Source: Salipiger pentaromativorans (lineage in GTDB: Bacteria > Pseudomonadota > Alphaproteobacteria > Rhodobacterales > Rhodobacteraceae). Taken from it: a stretch of 64,000 bases of DNA. Each line of letters starts with the position of its first letter. Position 1 is the stretch's first letter. The position numbers were made by a program, and so were the translations under genes. The stretch covers positions 204,061 through 268,060 of the forward strand of contig NZ_JAMDHK010000001.1 in the NCBI RefSeq assembly GCF_024721115.1, written 5' to 3'. This document shows positions 35,578 to 44,784 of this stretch, one piece after another. The notes beneath the pieces are model-generated. The model worked only from the letters and a program-made list of their open reading frames with translations. It ran no database searches and was not told the origin of the DNA.

Positions 35578-38127
35578 ATGAAAGACGCGAGCCCCCAGAC
35601 GATCCATCTCGAGGATTACACACCGTTCGGCTGGCAGGTCGCCGATGTCCATCTGACCGTCACCCTGGCGCCCCGGGCCACGCGGGTGACCTCGCGCATC
35701 CACTTCACCCCCGCCCCGGACGCCCCCGCGCAGAGCTTCTTCCTGCACGGCGAGGAACTGACGCTGATCCGCGCGGCGATCGACGGAGAGACCGTCACCC
35801 CCGAGATCACGCCGCAGGGGCTGACCTGCGCGGTGCCCTCGGGCCCGTTCCTCTGGGAAGCCGAGGTCGAGATCGCGCCCGAGGAGAACACTGCTCTCGA
35901 AGGGCTCTACATGTCGAACGGCATGTATTGCACGCAATGCGAGGCCGAGGGGTTTCGCAAGATCACCTATTACCCCGACCGCCCCGACGTGATGTCCACC
36001 TTCACCGTGCGCATCGAGGGCGACGAGGCGGTCAAGCTATCGAACGGCAACCCCACCGGCAGCGGCGAGGGCTGGGCCGAATGGCACGATCCCTGGCCGA
36101 AACCGGCCTATCTCTTTGCGCTGGTGGCCGGCGATCTGGTGAACCACCCCGGCAGTTTCACCACGATGTCCGGCAAGACGGTCGAACTGAACATCTGGGT
36201 CCGCCCCGGCGACGAGGGCAAATGCGCCTTCGGCATGGAGGCGCTGAAAGCCTCGATGAAATGGGACGAAGAGGTTTACGGGCGCGAATACGATCTGGAT
36301 ATTTTCAATATCGTTGCGGTCGATGACTTCAATATGGGCGCGATGGAGAACAAGGGGTTGAACATTTTCAACTCCTCCTGCGTTCTCGCCTCTCCCGAGA
36401 CCTCGACCGACGCGAATTTCGAGCGCATCGAGGCGATCATCGCGCATGAGTATTTCCACAACTGGACGGGCAACCGCATCACTTGCCGCGACTGGTTCCA
36501 GCTTTGTCTGAAAGAGGGGCTGACGGTGTTCCGCGACAGCCAGTTCACCTCTGACATGCGCTCGGCCGAGGTGAAGCGGATCTCGGATGTGATCGACCTG
36601 CGCGCGCGCCAGTTCCCCGAGGATCAGGGGCCGCTGTCGCACCCGGTACGCCCGGAAAGTTTTCAGGAGATCAACAACTTCTACACCGCAACGGTCTATG
36701 AGAAAGGCGCCGAGGTCATCGGCATGCTCAAACGCCTCGTGGGTGATGCCGATTACGCCAAGGCGCTGGATCTCTATTTCCAGCGGCATGACGGCGACGC
36801 GGCCACCATCGAGGATTGGCTGAAGGTGTTCGAGGATGCCACCGGCCGCGACCTCACCCAGTTCAAGCGCTGGTATTCGCAATCGGGCACCCCGCATCTC
36901 AGCGTCGCCGAAGACTATGCCGACGGCACCTACACGCTGACCTTCAGGCAGGATACGCCCCCCACCCCCGGCCAGCCCGAGAAGGCGCCGCAGGTGCTGC
37001 CCATCGCCGTGGGGCTGCTCAATCCCAATGGCGACGAGGTGGTGCCGACCACGGTGCTGGAAATGACCGAAGGCGAGCAGAGCTTCTCCTTCGAGGGGCT
37101 GAGCAGCAAGCCGGTGCCCTCGATCCTGCGGGGTTTTTCCGCCCCTGTGGTGCTCGAACGGGAGAGCAGCGCCGAGGAACGCGCCTTCCTTCTGGCCCAT
37201 GACACCGATGCCTTCAACCGCTGGGAGGCCAGCCGCGATCTGGCCCGCGCCAGCCTTTTTGCGACGATCACCACGGGCGCGGCGCCCGATACCGCCTGGC
37301 TCGACGCGCTGGAACGGGTGGTGCGGGAAGATACGCTCGACCCGGCGTTCCGGGCGCTGATGCTGGCGCTGCCGACCCAGTCGGAACTGGCGCAGATGCT
37401 ACATGCCAAGGGCGTCACGCCCGACCCGGACGCGATCTATGCCGCCACCGAGGCGCTGCGCAACGCCATGGCCGAGCGCTGGCAGGCCGCGCTTCCGGCG
37501 CTGATGGCCGAAGCGAAGGTCGATGCGGCCTACAGCCCCGACGCGGTGCAATCGGGCAAGCGGGCGCTGGGGAATGTGGTGATGGCGCTGCAAACCCGGC
37601 TCGACGGCGGTGCCGCCGCGCAGGCGCAGTTCGACGCCGCCGACAATATGACGCTGCAACTCGGCGCGCTGAGCTGTCTGGTGCAGGCCGGCGCCGAAGA
37701 GGCGGCTCTGGCCGCTTTCGAGGCGCAGTGGAAAGACGACCGGCTGGTGATGGACAAGTGGTTTGCGCTACAGGTCGCGGCGACGGCGCCGCAAAACGCC
37801 GCCGCCCGGGCCGAGGCGCTGACGCAGCGGGCCGATTTCGACTGGAAGAATCCCAACCGGTTCCGCGCGGTCTTCGGCTCGCTGGCGATGAACCATGCGG
37901 GGTTCCACGCCAGGGACGGGCGCGGCTACAGGCTGCTGGCGGACTGGCTCATCAAACTGGATGAAAAGAACCCGCAGACCACGGCGCGGATGTGCTCGGT
38001 CTTCCAGACCTGGAAACGTTATGACGCCGACCGTCAGGCGCTGATGAAAGCCGAACTGGAACGCATCGCCGCCAAGCCCGGCCTGTCGCGCGACGTGACC
38101 GAGATGGTGACCCGGCTTCTGTCCTGA
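35578..38127 (+). CDS. pepN: Aminopeptidase N
   Basis: 849 residues from ATG at 35578. An M1-family zinc aminopeptidase that removes N-terminal residues from peptides. The GAMEN exopeptidase motif (GAMENKGLNIFN) and the zinc motif HEYFH at 290-294 in AHEYFHNWTGNRITCRDWFQLCLKEGLTVFRD are both present. DUF3458-type domains follow (LSVAEDYADGTYTLTFRQ, and the C-terminal helical part ending LSRDVTEMVTRLLS). Length fits the E. coli PepN type. No signal, so cytoplasmic. Confidence 0.97.
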   Translation: MKDASPQTIHLEDYTPFGWQVADVHLTVTLAPRATRVTSRIHFTPAPDAPAQSFFLHGEELTLIRAAIDGETVTPEITPQGLTCAVPSGPFLWEAEVEIAPEENTALEGLYMSNGMYCTQCEAEGFRKITYYPDRPDVMSTFTVRIEGDEAVKLSNGNPTGSGEGWAEWHDPWPKPAYLFALVAGDLVNHPGSFTTMSGKTVELNIWVRPGDEGKCAFGMEALKASMKWDEEVYGREYDLDIFNIVAVDDFNMGAMENKGLNIFNSSCVLASPETSTDANFERIEAIIAHEYFHNWTGNRITCRDWFQLCLKEGLTVFRDSQFTSDMRSAEVKRISDVIDLRARQFPEDQGPLSHPVRPESFQEINNFYTATVYEKGAEVIGMLKRLVGDADYAKALDLYFQRHDGDAATIEDWLKVFEDATGRDLTQFKRWYSQSGTPHLSVAEDYADGTYTLTFRQDTPPTPGQPEKAPQVLPIAVGLLNPNGDEVVPTTVLEMTEGEQSFSFEGLSSKPVPSILRGFSAPVVLERESSAEERAFLLAHDTDAFNRWEASRDLARASLFATITTGAAPDTAWLDALERVVREDTLDPAFRALMLALPTQSELAQMLHAKGVTPDPDAIYAATEALRNAMAERWQAALPALMAEAKVDAAYSPDAVQSGKRALGNVVMALQTRLDGGAAAQAQFDAADNMTLQLGALSCLVQAGAEEAALAAFEAQWKDDRLVMDKWFALQVAATAPQNAAARAEALTQRADFDWKNPNRFRAVFGSLAMNHAGFHARDGRGYRLLADWLIKLDEKNPQTTARMCSVFQTWKRYDADRQALMKAELERIAAKPGLSRDVTEMVTRLLS

Positions 38128-38166
38128 CCGGCTGCCGCGCGCGGCCCCTGCAAGGCGAAAGGCGGC

Positions 38167-38186
38167 GGCGCCCCGCGCGGGGCGCC
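38167..38186. terminator. Perfect GC palindrome between convergent genes
   Basis: GGCGCCCCGC and GCGGGGCGCC form a perfect 20-bp palindrome between the ends of pepN and the XRE-cupin gene. No T-run. A bidirectional terminator is the simplest reading. Confidence 0.45.
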
Positions 38187-38188
38187 CC

Positions 38189-38881
38189 TTACCGCGCCTG
38201 TGGATAGGTGATGATCGACAGATAGCGCGAGGGCAGCTCCATCAGCACCTCGGGCCCGTGCGGCGCATCGGAATCGAACAGCAGCGAATCGCCCGGTTCC
38301 AGCAGGTAGAGCTGATCGCCGTGACGGTAATTGATCACCCCTTCCAGCATATAGATCAGCTCGATCCCCTCGTGCTGGAAGGCCGGAAAGCGGTCGCTCT
38401 CGCTGTCGAGCGTGATCAGATAGGGCTCCACCACCACACCGGAATTGTTCGACCCGATATGGCCCAGCAGGTTGTACTGATGGCCCGCCCGTGTGCCCGC
38501 GCGCTCGATCTCGGCGCCCTGGCCCGCCTTTACATGCATTGCGCCGCGCGGCTCCTCGAAGCCGGAAAATAGCTGCACCAGCGGCACCCGCAGCGCATTG
38601 GCCAGCGCCTGAAGCGTGTTGAGCGAGGGCGAAATCACCCCGTTCTCGATCTTCGACAGCATGCCGACCGACAGGCCTGTCTGCTGGGCCAGCTCGGATC
38701 CGGTCATGCGCTGGCGCTTGCGCAGCTCGCGCACCTGCCGCCCGATGGCCACTTCGAGGTTCTTTTCCCGCAGCTCGCGGACGGCATGCGGGTTCTGGTT
38801 CAGTTTCGACCGGGAGCCGTTCTTCATACTCTTTCCATCGCCGGTTGGGGTGTCCCGTGGTGCAGGCGCGGCGGTGGGCAT
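38189..38881 (-). CDS. XRE-type regulator with C-terminal cupin domain
   Basis: 230 residues. An XRE helix-turn-helix spans about 45-105: IGRQVRELRKRQRMTGSELAQQTGLSVGMLSKIENGVISPSLNTLQALANALRVPL. A cupin sensor domain follows (FPAFQHEGIELIYMLEGVINYRHGDQLYLLEPGDSLLFDSDAPHGPEVLMELPSRYLSIITY). This class (PuuR/SutR-like) usually controls the neighbouring catabolic genes by binding a small ligand in the cupin. It is the last gene of the kinase/DMGDH/ADH cluster on the minus strand. GGAGGAGGG precedes the start. Confidence 0.93.
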   Translation of the reverse strand: MPTAAPAPRDTPTGDGKSMKNGSRSKLNQNPHAVRELREKNLEVAIGRQVRELRKRQRMTGSELAQQTGLSVGMLSKIENGVISPSLNTLQALANALRVPLVQLFSGFEEPRGAMHVKAGQGAEIERAGTRAGHQYNLLGHIGSNNSGVVVEPYLITLDSESDRFPAFQHEGIELIYMLEGVINYRHGDQLYLLEPGDSLLFDSDAPHGPEVLMELPSRYLSIITYPQAR

Positions 38882-38973
38882 GTCAACCCTCCTCCCGGAT
38901 CACAAAGCCCTGACCGACGTGGGCACGGCGGGGGACGGGGACGGAAAACCGGCGATGGATGGTCATACACACC

Positions 38974-40125
38974 TCACGTTTTGAAACAGCTCCGGTAGAG
39001 CGGCAGGATATTGTCCTCGGTCATCGGCACCGGGTTGGTGCCCGCGGTCGGGTCTTTCAGCGCGGCGGCGCACAGCACGCCGAAATCGGGATCGGTGACG
39101 CCCAGCGCGTCGAGCGTCGCGGGGATGTCCAGCGCCGCGATCAGCCCTTCGGTAAAACCGTAGAAGGCGTCAAAACTCGGCTCCAGCCCCAGATAGGCGG
39201 CGGCACGGGCGAGCTTGTCCTCGATAGCGAGCCGGTTGAAGCGCAGCACCGGCAGCATCACCACCCCGTTGGTGGTGCCGTGATGGGTGTCGTAATGCGC
39301 GCCGATGGGATGGCTCAGCGAATGGATCGCCCCCAGCCCCTTCTGAAAGGCCGTCGCCCCTGCCGCCGCCGCCGTCATCATCTGCGCCCGCGCCTCAAGG
39401 TCGGTGCCGTCCCTGTAGGCGCGCAGAAGGTAGTCCTTGCAAAGCCGCATGCCTTCCAGCGCGATGCCGTCGCCCATCGGGTGATAGGCAGGCGAGCAAT
39501 AGGCTTCGAGACAATGGGCAAAGGCGTCCATGCCTGTGCCTGCGGTGATCGCGGGCGGCATGCCCACGGTCAGCTCCGGGTCGCAGATCACCTGCGCGGG
39601 CAGCATCTTGGGATGAAAGAGGATCTTTTTCTCATGCGTTTCGGAATTGGTCAGCACCGCCGCCCGGCCCACTTCCGAGCCGGTCCCGGCGGTGGTGGGC
39701 ACCGCCACAATCGGCGCGATGGCCGAGGCATCGGCGCGGGTCCACCAGTCGCCGATGTCCTCGAACTCCCAGACCGGGCGGCTCTGCCCCGCCATGAAGG
39801 CGATGAGCTTGCCCAGGTCCAGCCCCGAGCCGCCACCGAACGCGATCACCCCGTCGTGGCGCCCCTGTTTGAACATCACCACACCCACGCCCAGATTGCG
39901 CTCGTTCGGGTTGGGATCGACATCGGCGAACAGATCCGCGTCAAAGCCCGCGCGGCTGAGGATCTCCAGCGCCCGCGCGGTGATCGGCAGATCCGCCAGC
40001 CCCCGGTCGGTGACCAGCAGCGGTTTCTTGATGCCTGCGGCGCGGCAGGCCTCGGGCAGCTCGTCGATCCGGCCCGCACCAAAGCGGATGGCGGTGGGGT
40101 AGGACCAGTTGGCGGAAAGCGTCAT
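38974..40125 (-). CDS. Iron-containing alcohol dehydrogenase
   Basis: 383 residues. Fe-ADH fold: NAD-binding IAFGGGSGLDLGKLIAFMAGQ and VPTTAGTGSEVGRAAVLTN; metal ligands in GTGMDAFAHCLEAYCSP and the His-rich HSLSHPIGAHYDTHHGTTNGVVMLPVLRFN. It oxidises a primary alcohol, or reduces an aldehyde, with NAD(H). The DUF/Fe-ADH subgroup with this ending (AALKDPTAGTNPVPMTEDNILPLYRS) is typical of marine catabolic clusters. It sits 31 bases after the FAD enzyme and ahead of the XRE-cupin gene, so it likely acts on a product of that pathway. Confidence 0.92.
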   Translation of the reverse strand: MTLSANWSYPTAIRFGAGRIDELPEACRAAGIKKPLLVTDRGLADLPITARALEILSRAGFDADLFADVDPNPNERNLGVGVVMFKQGRHDGVIAFGGGSGLDLGKLIAFMAGQSRPVWEFEDIGDWWTRADASAIAPIVAVPTTAGTGSEVGRAAVLTNSETHEKKILFHPKMLPAQVICDPELTVGMPPAITAGTGMDAFAHCLEAYCSPAYHPMGDGIALEGMRLCKDYLLRAYRDGTDLEARAQMMTAAAAGATAFQKGLGAIHSLSHPIGAHYDTHHGTTNGVVMLPVLRFNRLAIEDKLARAAAYLGLEPSFDAFYGFTEGLIAALDIPATLDALGVTDPDFGVLCAAALKDPTAGTNPVPMTEDNILPLYRSCFKT

Positions 40126-40155
40126 GGGTCGTGTCCTTGCTGTCTTGTCTTGCGG

Positions 40156-42591
40156 CTACGATTTCAGCCGGCTGTGCGTCGGGTCGTAAAGGGGCGCGAG
40201 CGTCACCTCGCAGGGCACGCGCTCGGTCGCCACCTCCAGCTCGTAGCGCCCGCTTTCGATATAAGCGCGGGTCACGCCCTCGGGGTTCCTGATATAGCCC
40301 ATGCCGATGGATCGCCCGAGCGTATGGCCGAACCCGCCGGAGCTGAGATAACCCACCCGCACGCCATCGCGGAAGATCGTCTCGCGGCCCAGCAGGATGA
40401 CCTCCGGCGCGGCGGTGAAGGTCGCAAGCATCCGTTTGACGCCCGCCTCCTTCTGCTTGACGATGGCCTCGCGCCCCCGGAAGGCCGGTTTCGAGAGTTT
40501 CACCGCAAAACCCAGACCCGCCTCCAGCGGCGTGGTATCCGGCCCGATGTCGCCCGCCCAGGCGCGATAGCCCTTTTCCAGCCGCAGCGTCTCGATGGCG
40601 CGATAGCCCGCATCCACCAGCCCGTGATCGGCGCCCGCCATATGCAGCGCGGTATAGACCGTGAGCGCGTATTCCACCGGCAGGTGCAGCTCCCAGCCCA
40701 GCTCGCCCACGTAGGAGACGCGCAGCGCCCAGACCGGCGCGCCCGCGATGGCAAGTTTCTGCGCGGTGCCGAAGGGGAAAGCACCGTTCGACACATCCGC
40801 GCGGGTGACATGGTGCAGGATGTCGCGTGCCCTTGGCCCCATGAGCGAGAGCACCGCATAGCCCGAGGTCACGTCGATGAGCTGGGCATTGGCGCCCGCC
40901 GGGATACCGCGCTTGATCCAGTCGAAATCGCGGGTGGCAAAGCCGGTGCCGGTGACGATGTAAAACGCGTCCTCCGCCACGCGGGCCACGGTCACATCCG
41001 CCTCGATCCCGCCCTTGTCGTTCAGCATCTGCGTATAGGTCAGGCTGCCCACCGGGCCGCTGACATCGTTGGCGGCGATCTGCTGCAACACGGGTTCGGC
41101 GTCCGGCCCCTTGAGCGTGAACTTGGCAAAGCTCGTCTGGTCGATCAGCACCGCCGCCTCGCGCGCGGCCCTGTGCTCACGCGCCACCGCCTTATGCCAG
41201 TTGGGCCGCTGGAAGGTGTAGATATCCTTGGCCGGCTCTCCCTCGGCGGCGAACCAGTTGGGCCGCTCCCAGCCCAGTTTCTCGCCGAACACCGCGCCCT
41301 TGGCCTTCAGCCGCTCGTAAAGCGGCGAGCGCCGCGCCGGGCGGCCGCTGTCGTGTTCCTCGGAGGGCCAGGCCATGGTGTAATGCTTGCCATAGGCCTC
41401 GACCGTGCGGGTGCGCACCCAGTCCGTATCGAAATGCGGGCGGCCAAAGCGGCGGATGTCCACCGGCCAGAGGTCGAAGGGCGGCTCGCCCTTGGCCACC
41501 CATTCCGCCAGCGCCATGCCCGCACCGCCGCCCGAGGCGATGCCAAAGGCGTTGAACCCGGCGCCGACAAAGAAGCCCGGCTGCTCCGGCGCCTCGCCCA
41601 GAATGAAATTGCCGTCCGGGGTGAAACTCTCCGGCCCGTTGGTGAGCGTCTTGATCCCCGCCGTTTCCAGTGCGGGCACGCGGCCCAGCGCCAGTTCCAT
41701 GATCTGTTCGAAATGGTCGAAATCGCTGTCGAGCAGCGTGTAATGAAAGCCTTCGGGAATCCCCGAAACGGCCCAGGGCTTGGGGTTCGGCTCGTAGCCG
41801 CCCATGACCAGCCCGCCCACCTCCTCCTTCCAGTAGGTCAGCCGGTCGGGGTCGCGCAGCGTCGGCAGGTCGCGGGTCACACCGTCGATGGGTTCGGTCA
41901 CCATATACTGGTGTTCCATCGAGACGAGCGGCACGGTCACGCCCAGAGGCGCCGCGAAATCGCGGGTCCACTGGCCGCAGCAGGCCACCACGATGCCGGT
42001 CTTGATAAAGCCGTGCTGCGTCTCGACCCCGGTGATCACGCCTTTTTCGCGGGTGACCGAAAGCACTGCGCAATCCTCGATGATCCGCGCGCCCGCCATG
42101 CGCGCGCCCTTGGCCAGCGACAGGGTGATGTCCGAGGGGTTTGCCTGCCCGTCCGTGGGCAGAAAGGCCGCGCCCACCACGTCGCTCACATCCATGAGCG
42201 GCCAGAGCACCTGCGCCTCTTTCGGCGTCAGCAGCTGCATGTCGAGGCCAAAGCTGCGCGCGGTGGTGGCCTGGCGCTTGACCTCGGTCCAGCGCTCCTG
42301 ATTGCAGGCCAGCCGCAGCCCGCCGTTGCGCTTCCAGCCGGTGGCCTGCCCGGTCTCCTGCTCCAGCGTATCGTAAAGCTTCACCGAATAGCCCAGAAGC
42401 TCGGTGATATTGGCCGAGCTGCGCAGCTGGCCGACCAGCCCCGCCGCATGGAACGTGGTGCCCGAGGTCAGCTTGTGACGTTCGAGCAGCACCACCTCCC
42501 AGCCGAGCTTGGCCAGGTGATAGGCCGTCGAACAGCCGATGATCCCGCCGCCGACGATGACCGCCTGCGCGGTGGTGGGAAAGTCGTTCAT
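40156..42591 (-). CDS. Dimethylglycine/sarcosine dehydrogenase-type FAD enzyme with GcvT domain
   Basis: 811 residues. Residues about 10-380 are a DAO-type FAD oxidoreductase: QAVIVGGGIIGCSTAYHLAKLGWEVVLLERHKLTSGTTFHAAGLVGQLR and GESFTPDGNFILGEAPEQPGFFVGAGFNAFGIASGGGAG. From about 430 come the FAO_M linker and the GcvT folate-binding domain (YTQMLNDKGGIEADVTVARVAEDAFYIVTGTGFATRDFDW, GYAVLSLMGPRARDILHHVT), ending in GCV_T_C. Such enzymes oxidatively N-demethylate dimethylglycine or sarcosine and pass the methyl to tetrahydrofolate. The true substrate here is not known. It overlaps the kinase stop by 4 bases. Confidence 0.9.
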   Translation of the reverse strand: MNDFPTTAQAVIVGGGIIGCSTAYHLAKLGWEVVLLERHKLTSGTTFHAAGLVGQLRSSANITELLGYSVKLYDTLEQETGQATGWKRNGGLRLACNQERWTEVKRQATTARSFGLDMQLLTPKEAQVLWPLMDVSDVVGAAFLPTDGQANPSDITLSLAKGARMAGARIIEDCAVLSVTREKGVITGVETQHGFIKTGIVVACCGQWTRDFAAPLGVTVPLVSMEHQYMVTEPIDGVTRDLPTLRDPDRLTYWKEEVGGLVMGGYEPNPKPWAVSGIPEGFHYTLLDSDFDHFEQIMELALGRVPALETAGIKTLTNGPESFTPDGNFILGEAPEQPGFFVGAGFNAFGIASGGGAGMALAEWVAKGEPPFDLWPVDIRRFGRPHFDTDWVRTRTVEAYGKHYTMAWPSEEHDSGRPARRSPLYERLKAKGAVFGEKLGWERPNWFAAEGEPAKDIYTFQRPNWHKAVAREHRAAREAAVLIDQTSFAKFTLKGPDAEPVLQQIAANDVSGPVGSLTYTQMLNDKGGIEADVTVARVAEDAFYIVTGTGFATRDFDWIKRGIPAGANAQLIDVTSGYAVLSLMGPRARDILHHVTRADVSNGAFPFGTAQKLAIAGAPVWALRVSYVGELGWELHLPVEYALTVYTALHMAGADHGLVDAGYRAIETLRLEKGYRAWAGDIGPDTTPLEAGLGFAVKLSKPAFRGREAIVKQKEAGVKRMLATFTAAPEVILLGRETIFRDGVRVGYLSSGGFGHTLGRSIGMGYIRNPEGVTRAYIESGRYELEVATERVPCEVTLAPLYDPTHSRLKS

Positions 42592-43466
42592 GCGCCCTCC
42601 TTCCAGGCGTCCAGTGCTGCGGCGTAGCGGGCAAGGTTCTCTGCCGTATAGGCCGCGTAGTCGAAATCAATCTCGGAGGTCAGCTCCGACACCATGCTCC
42701 ACATCGCCTCGCGCAAGAGCGAGCCGCATTTCATGGCGCCGTAGCGTCGCATATAGCCCGTGTCGGGAGTGTGACCGTGATAGAGGCGCAGCATCTCGGC
42801 CTCCGCCTCTTCGGGAAGACCCGAATTGCTGGCGAGCCCGCCCAGATCGAAAAGCGCGGAGTTGAAGCCGCCATATTCCCAGTCGACCAGCCAGAAGCGC
42901 CCGTCCTCGGCCCGCAGGATGTTCTGCGGCAGGAGGTCGTTGTGCCCGAGGATCAGCCCGACCTTGCCCACCGCCGCCTCCAGCTCTGCCGCCTCGCCCA
43001 TGAGGCGCGGCAGCTTTGCCAGATGCGGCGATCCGCGTTCGGTCAGGAAGGCCGCGTAGGTGCGGAGCACATGAAAGACCCAGAAGGTCAGCACAGGGCC
43101 TGTGACGCGCGGCGTCAGTTCGCGGTGCACGCGGGCGACCAGCGCCACGACTTGCGACAGCGTTTCCGGCTCGTGCAGATCGGCCTCGGCCAGCGCCTGC
43201 GAGGTCACGAAATCGGTGACCATGATCCCCGGCTCGGCATGGCGCAGCGCGGGCGAGATCCCCGCCTCCGCCGCCGCCGCCGTCAGGGCGCGTTCGTTCC
43301 AGCGCATCACCAGATGTTCCGGGATGTCCTGCCCCAGCCGCACCACATATCGGCGCCCGCCGTCGGTGACGACGTAGTTCAGATTGGTGATCCCGCCGGA
43401 CAGCGGTTCGATCGTTACCGGGCCGGACCAGAAGCCCATCGCCCGCACGCGGTCTTCGGGAGTCAT
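42588..43466 (-). CDS. Phosphotransferase of the choline/aminoglycoside kinase family
   Basis: 292 residues. The kinase fold is that of APH/choline-kinase enzymes: LSGGITNLNYVV as nucleotide loop, and the Brenner motif GHNDLLPQNIL with catalytic D177 and N182, then WLVDWEYGGFNSALFDLGGLASN with metal-binding D195. It is the first gene of the minus-strand operon, and the following FAD enzyme overlaps it by 4 bases. It would phosphorylate a small amino alcohol such as choline or ethanolamine, but no substrate residues can be called. Resistance kinase function is unlikely given the catabolic operon. Confidence 0.88.
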   Translation of the reverse strand: MTPEDRVRAMGFWSGPVTIEPLSGGITNLNYVVTDGGRRYVVRLGQDIPEHLVMRWNERALTAAAAEAGISPALRHAEPGIMVTDFVTSQALAEADLHEPETLSQVVALVARVHRELTPRVTGPVLTFWVFHVLRTYAAFLTERGSPHLAKLPRLMGEAAELEAAVGKVGLILGHNDLLPQNILRAEDGRFWLVDWEYGGFNSALFDLGGLASNSGLPEEAEAEMLRLYHGHTPDTGYMRRYGAMKCGSLLREAMWSMVSELTSEIDFDYAAYTAENLARYAAALDAWKEGA

Positions 43467-43731
43467 GCGGCGGCGTGTCCTTTCGCCGGGGCGGTCCTGG
43501 ACCTTCCGACTGCGCCGGGGCCAGCCCTCCGCTCAGGCGGCAAACCGGGCGCGATCCCGCAAATTCTCATCACCCTTGTGCTCCGTTTGTGCAGGTTTTC
43601 CTCATGGTTACAAATCTTCACCCATGCGCAATAAACTTTCTTGCCGATCCGGCGGGGCGGTGAGAGTTTGCCAAAGACGCGCGGCGCGTTGCCCAAGGAT
43701 GAGGCAGCGGCCCAAAGCCGGGGAGACGGAC

Positions 43732-44466
43732 ATGCATTTTCTCGTCCTGCAACATGAGCGGATCGAACATCCGGCGAGCTTTCGCGCGATGATCGAGGGC
43801 GCCGGGCATCACTGGACCCCGGTGCATCTGAACGAGGGCGAGGCTCTGCCCGCGCTCGACGGGGTCGATGCGCTTTGGGTGCTGGGCGGGCCGATGGATG
43901 TCTGGCAGGAAGACGCACACCCCTGGCTCAAAGCCGAGAAAGCCTTTATCCGCGAGGCGGTTGTGGGCCGCGCCCTGCCCTATCTCGGGCTCTGTCTCGG
44001 CCATCAGCTTCTGGCCTGCGCGCTTGGCGGCGATTGCGGACGGGGTCAGGCAGAGGTGGGCATTCTGCAAGTGACGCAGACCGCAGCCTCGCCGTTTCTG
44101 GAGAGCGTGCCCGACCCTCTGGACGTGCTGCAATGGCACGGGGCCGAGGTAACGGCGGTGCCCGAGGGCGCAAACGTGCTTGCCCGCTCTCCGGCCTGCG
44201 CCGTGCAGGCGATGAGCTGGGGGCCACGTGCCTTCTCCACGCAGTTTCACCTCGAAGTGGAGCCCGACACGGTGGCGCTATGGTCGGCGATCCCGGAATA
44301 TGCCCGATCGCTGGAAGACACCCTCGGCATCGGCGCCGTGGCGCGGCTCGAGGCAGAGGCCCAGGCGAAGATGGCGGGCTTTACGACCGCCGCGCGCCAG
44401 GTCTTCGACAACTGGTGCCGGGAATGCGGGATCCCCTCGGCAGAGATCGCCCCGGCCCAGAACTGA
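43732..44466 (+). CDS. Type 1 glutamine amidotransferase-like protein
   Basis: 244 residues from ATG at 43732. The class I GATase triad is visible: Cys in YLGLCLGHQLLACALGG, His in AFSTQFHLEVEPDT, with Glu after it. VLQHERIEHPASFRAMIEGAGHHWTPVHLNEG and ALWVLGGPMDVWQEDAHPWL fit the GuaA-like stand-alone group, which hydrolyse gamma-glutamyl bonds or move amide nitrogen. It is divergent from the kinase/DMGDH operon (265 bases between starts) and could serve gamma-glutamyl-amine handling, but this is inference. Confidence 0.88.
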   Translation: MHFLVLQHERIEHPASFRAMIEGAGHHWTPVHLNEGEALPALDGVDALWVLGGPMDVWQEDAHPWLKAEKAFIREAVVGRALPYLGLCLGHQLLACALGGDCGRGQAEVGILQVTQTAASPFLESVPDPLDVLQWHGAEVTAVPEGANVLARSPACAVQAMSWGPRAFSTQFHLEVEPDTVALWSAIPEYARSLEDTLGIGAVARLEAEAQAKMAGFTTAARQVFDNWCRECGIPSAEIAPAQN

Positions 44467-44784
44467 CACGTCGAAGAACTCCGGGGCGGCAACGGATCCC
44501 CGCGCGGATCGTTCGGTCGGGCGCGCTGCCATGCATCCGAAATATTCCCATAAAGAATAAATTATTCATATCAAGATAGAGACTCGCCCAAACGGCAGTC
44601 ACCGTTCACGCATTGCCTGTGAAACGGGCAGATCCGAGGCAAACGCACCGCAGATTGAACAAACAAGGGGAATCCACCGCTTGGGCCCATCGTCACGTTT
44701 TGCCCTGAGGAAACTTTATTCACTCCTGATTTCAGGAGGCACGACCCTCCCACACATAAAATCCGCAATGGGGAATTATGAACG
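44467..44784 (+). promoter_or_regulatory. Upstream region of amt with inverted repeats
   Basis: 318 bases without a gene, unusually AT-rich in its first part. It contains the palindrome GAATAA-A-TTATTC (44555-44567) and the perfect 16-bp inverted repeat CTCCTGA-TT-TCAGGAG (44723-44738), 47 bases before the amt ATG. I looked for an NtrC site and a sigma-54 promoter and found neither. A GGGGAAT stretch precedes the start codon as weak ribosome site. Confidence 0.5.

Noticed and set aside
38959-42627. Very long plus-strand open frame opposite the Fe-ADH and DMGDH-type genes
   Set aside because: Shadow of the two enzymes on the other strand; no domain.
44467-44784. Sigma-54 promoter for amt
   Set aside because: No GG-N10-GC pair with the expected TGGCAC/TTGC flanks was found.
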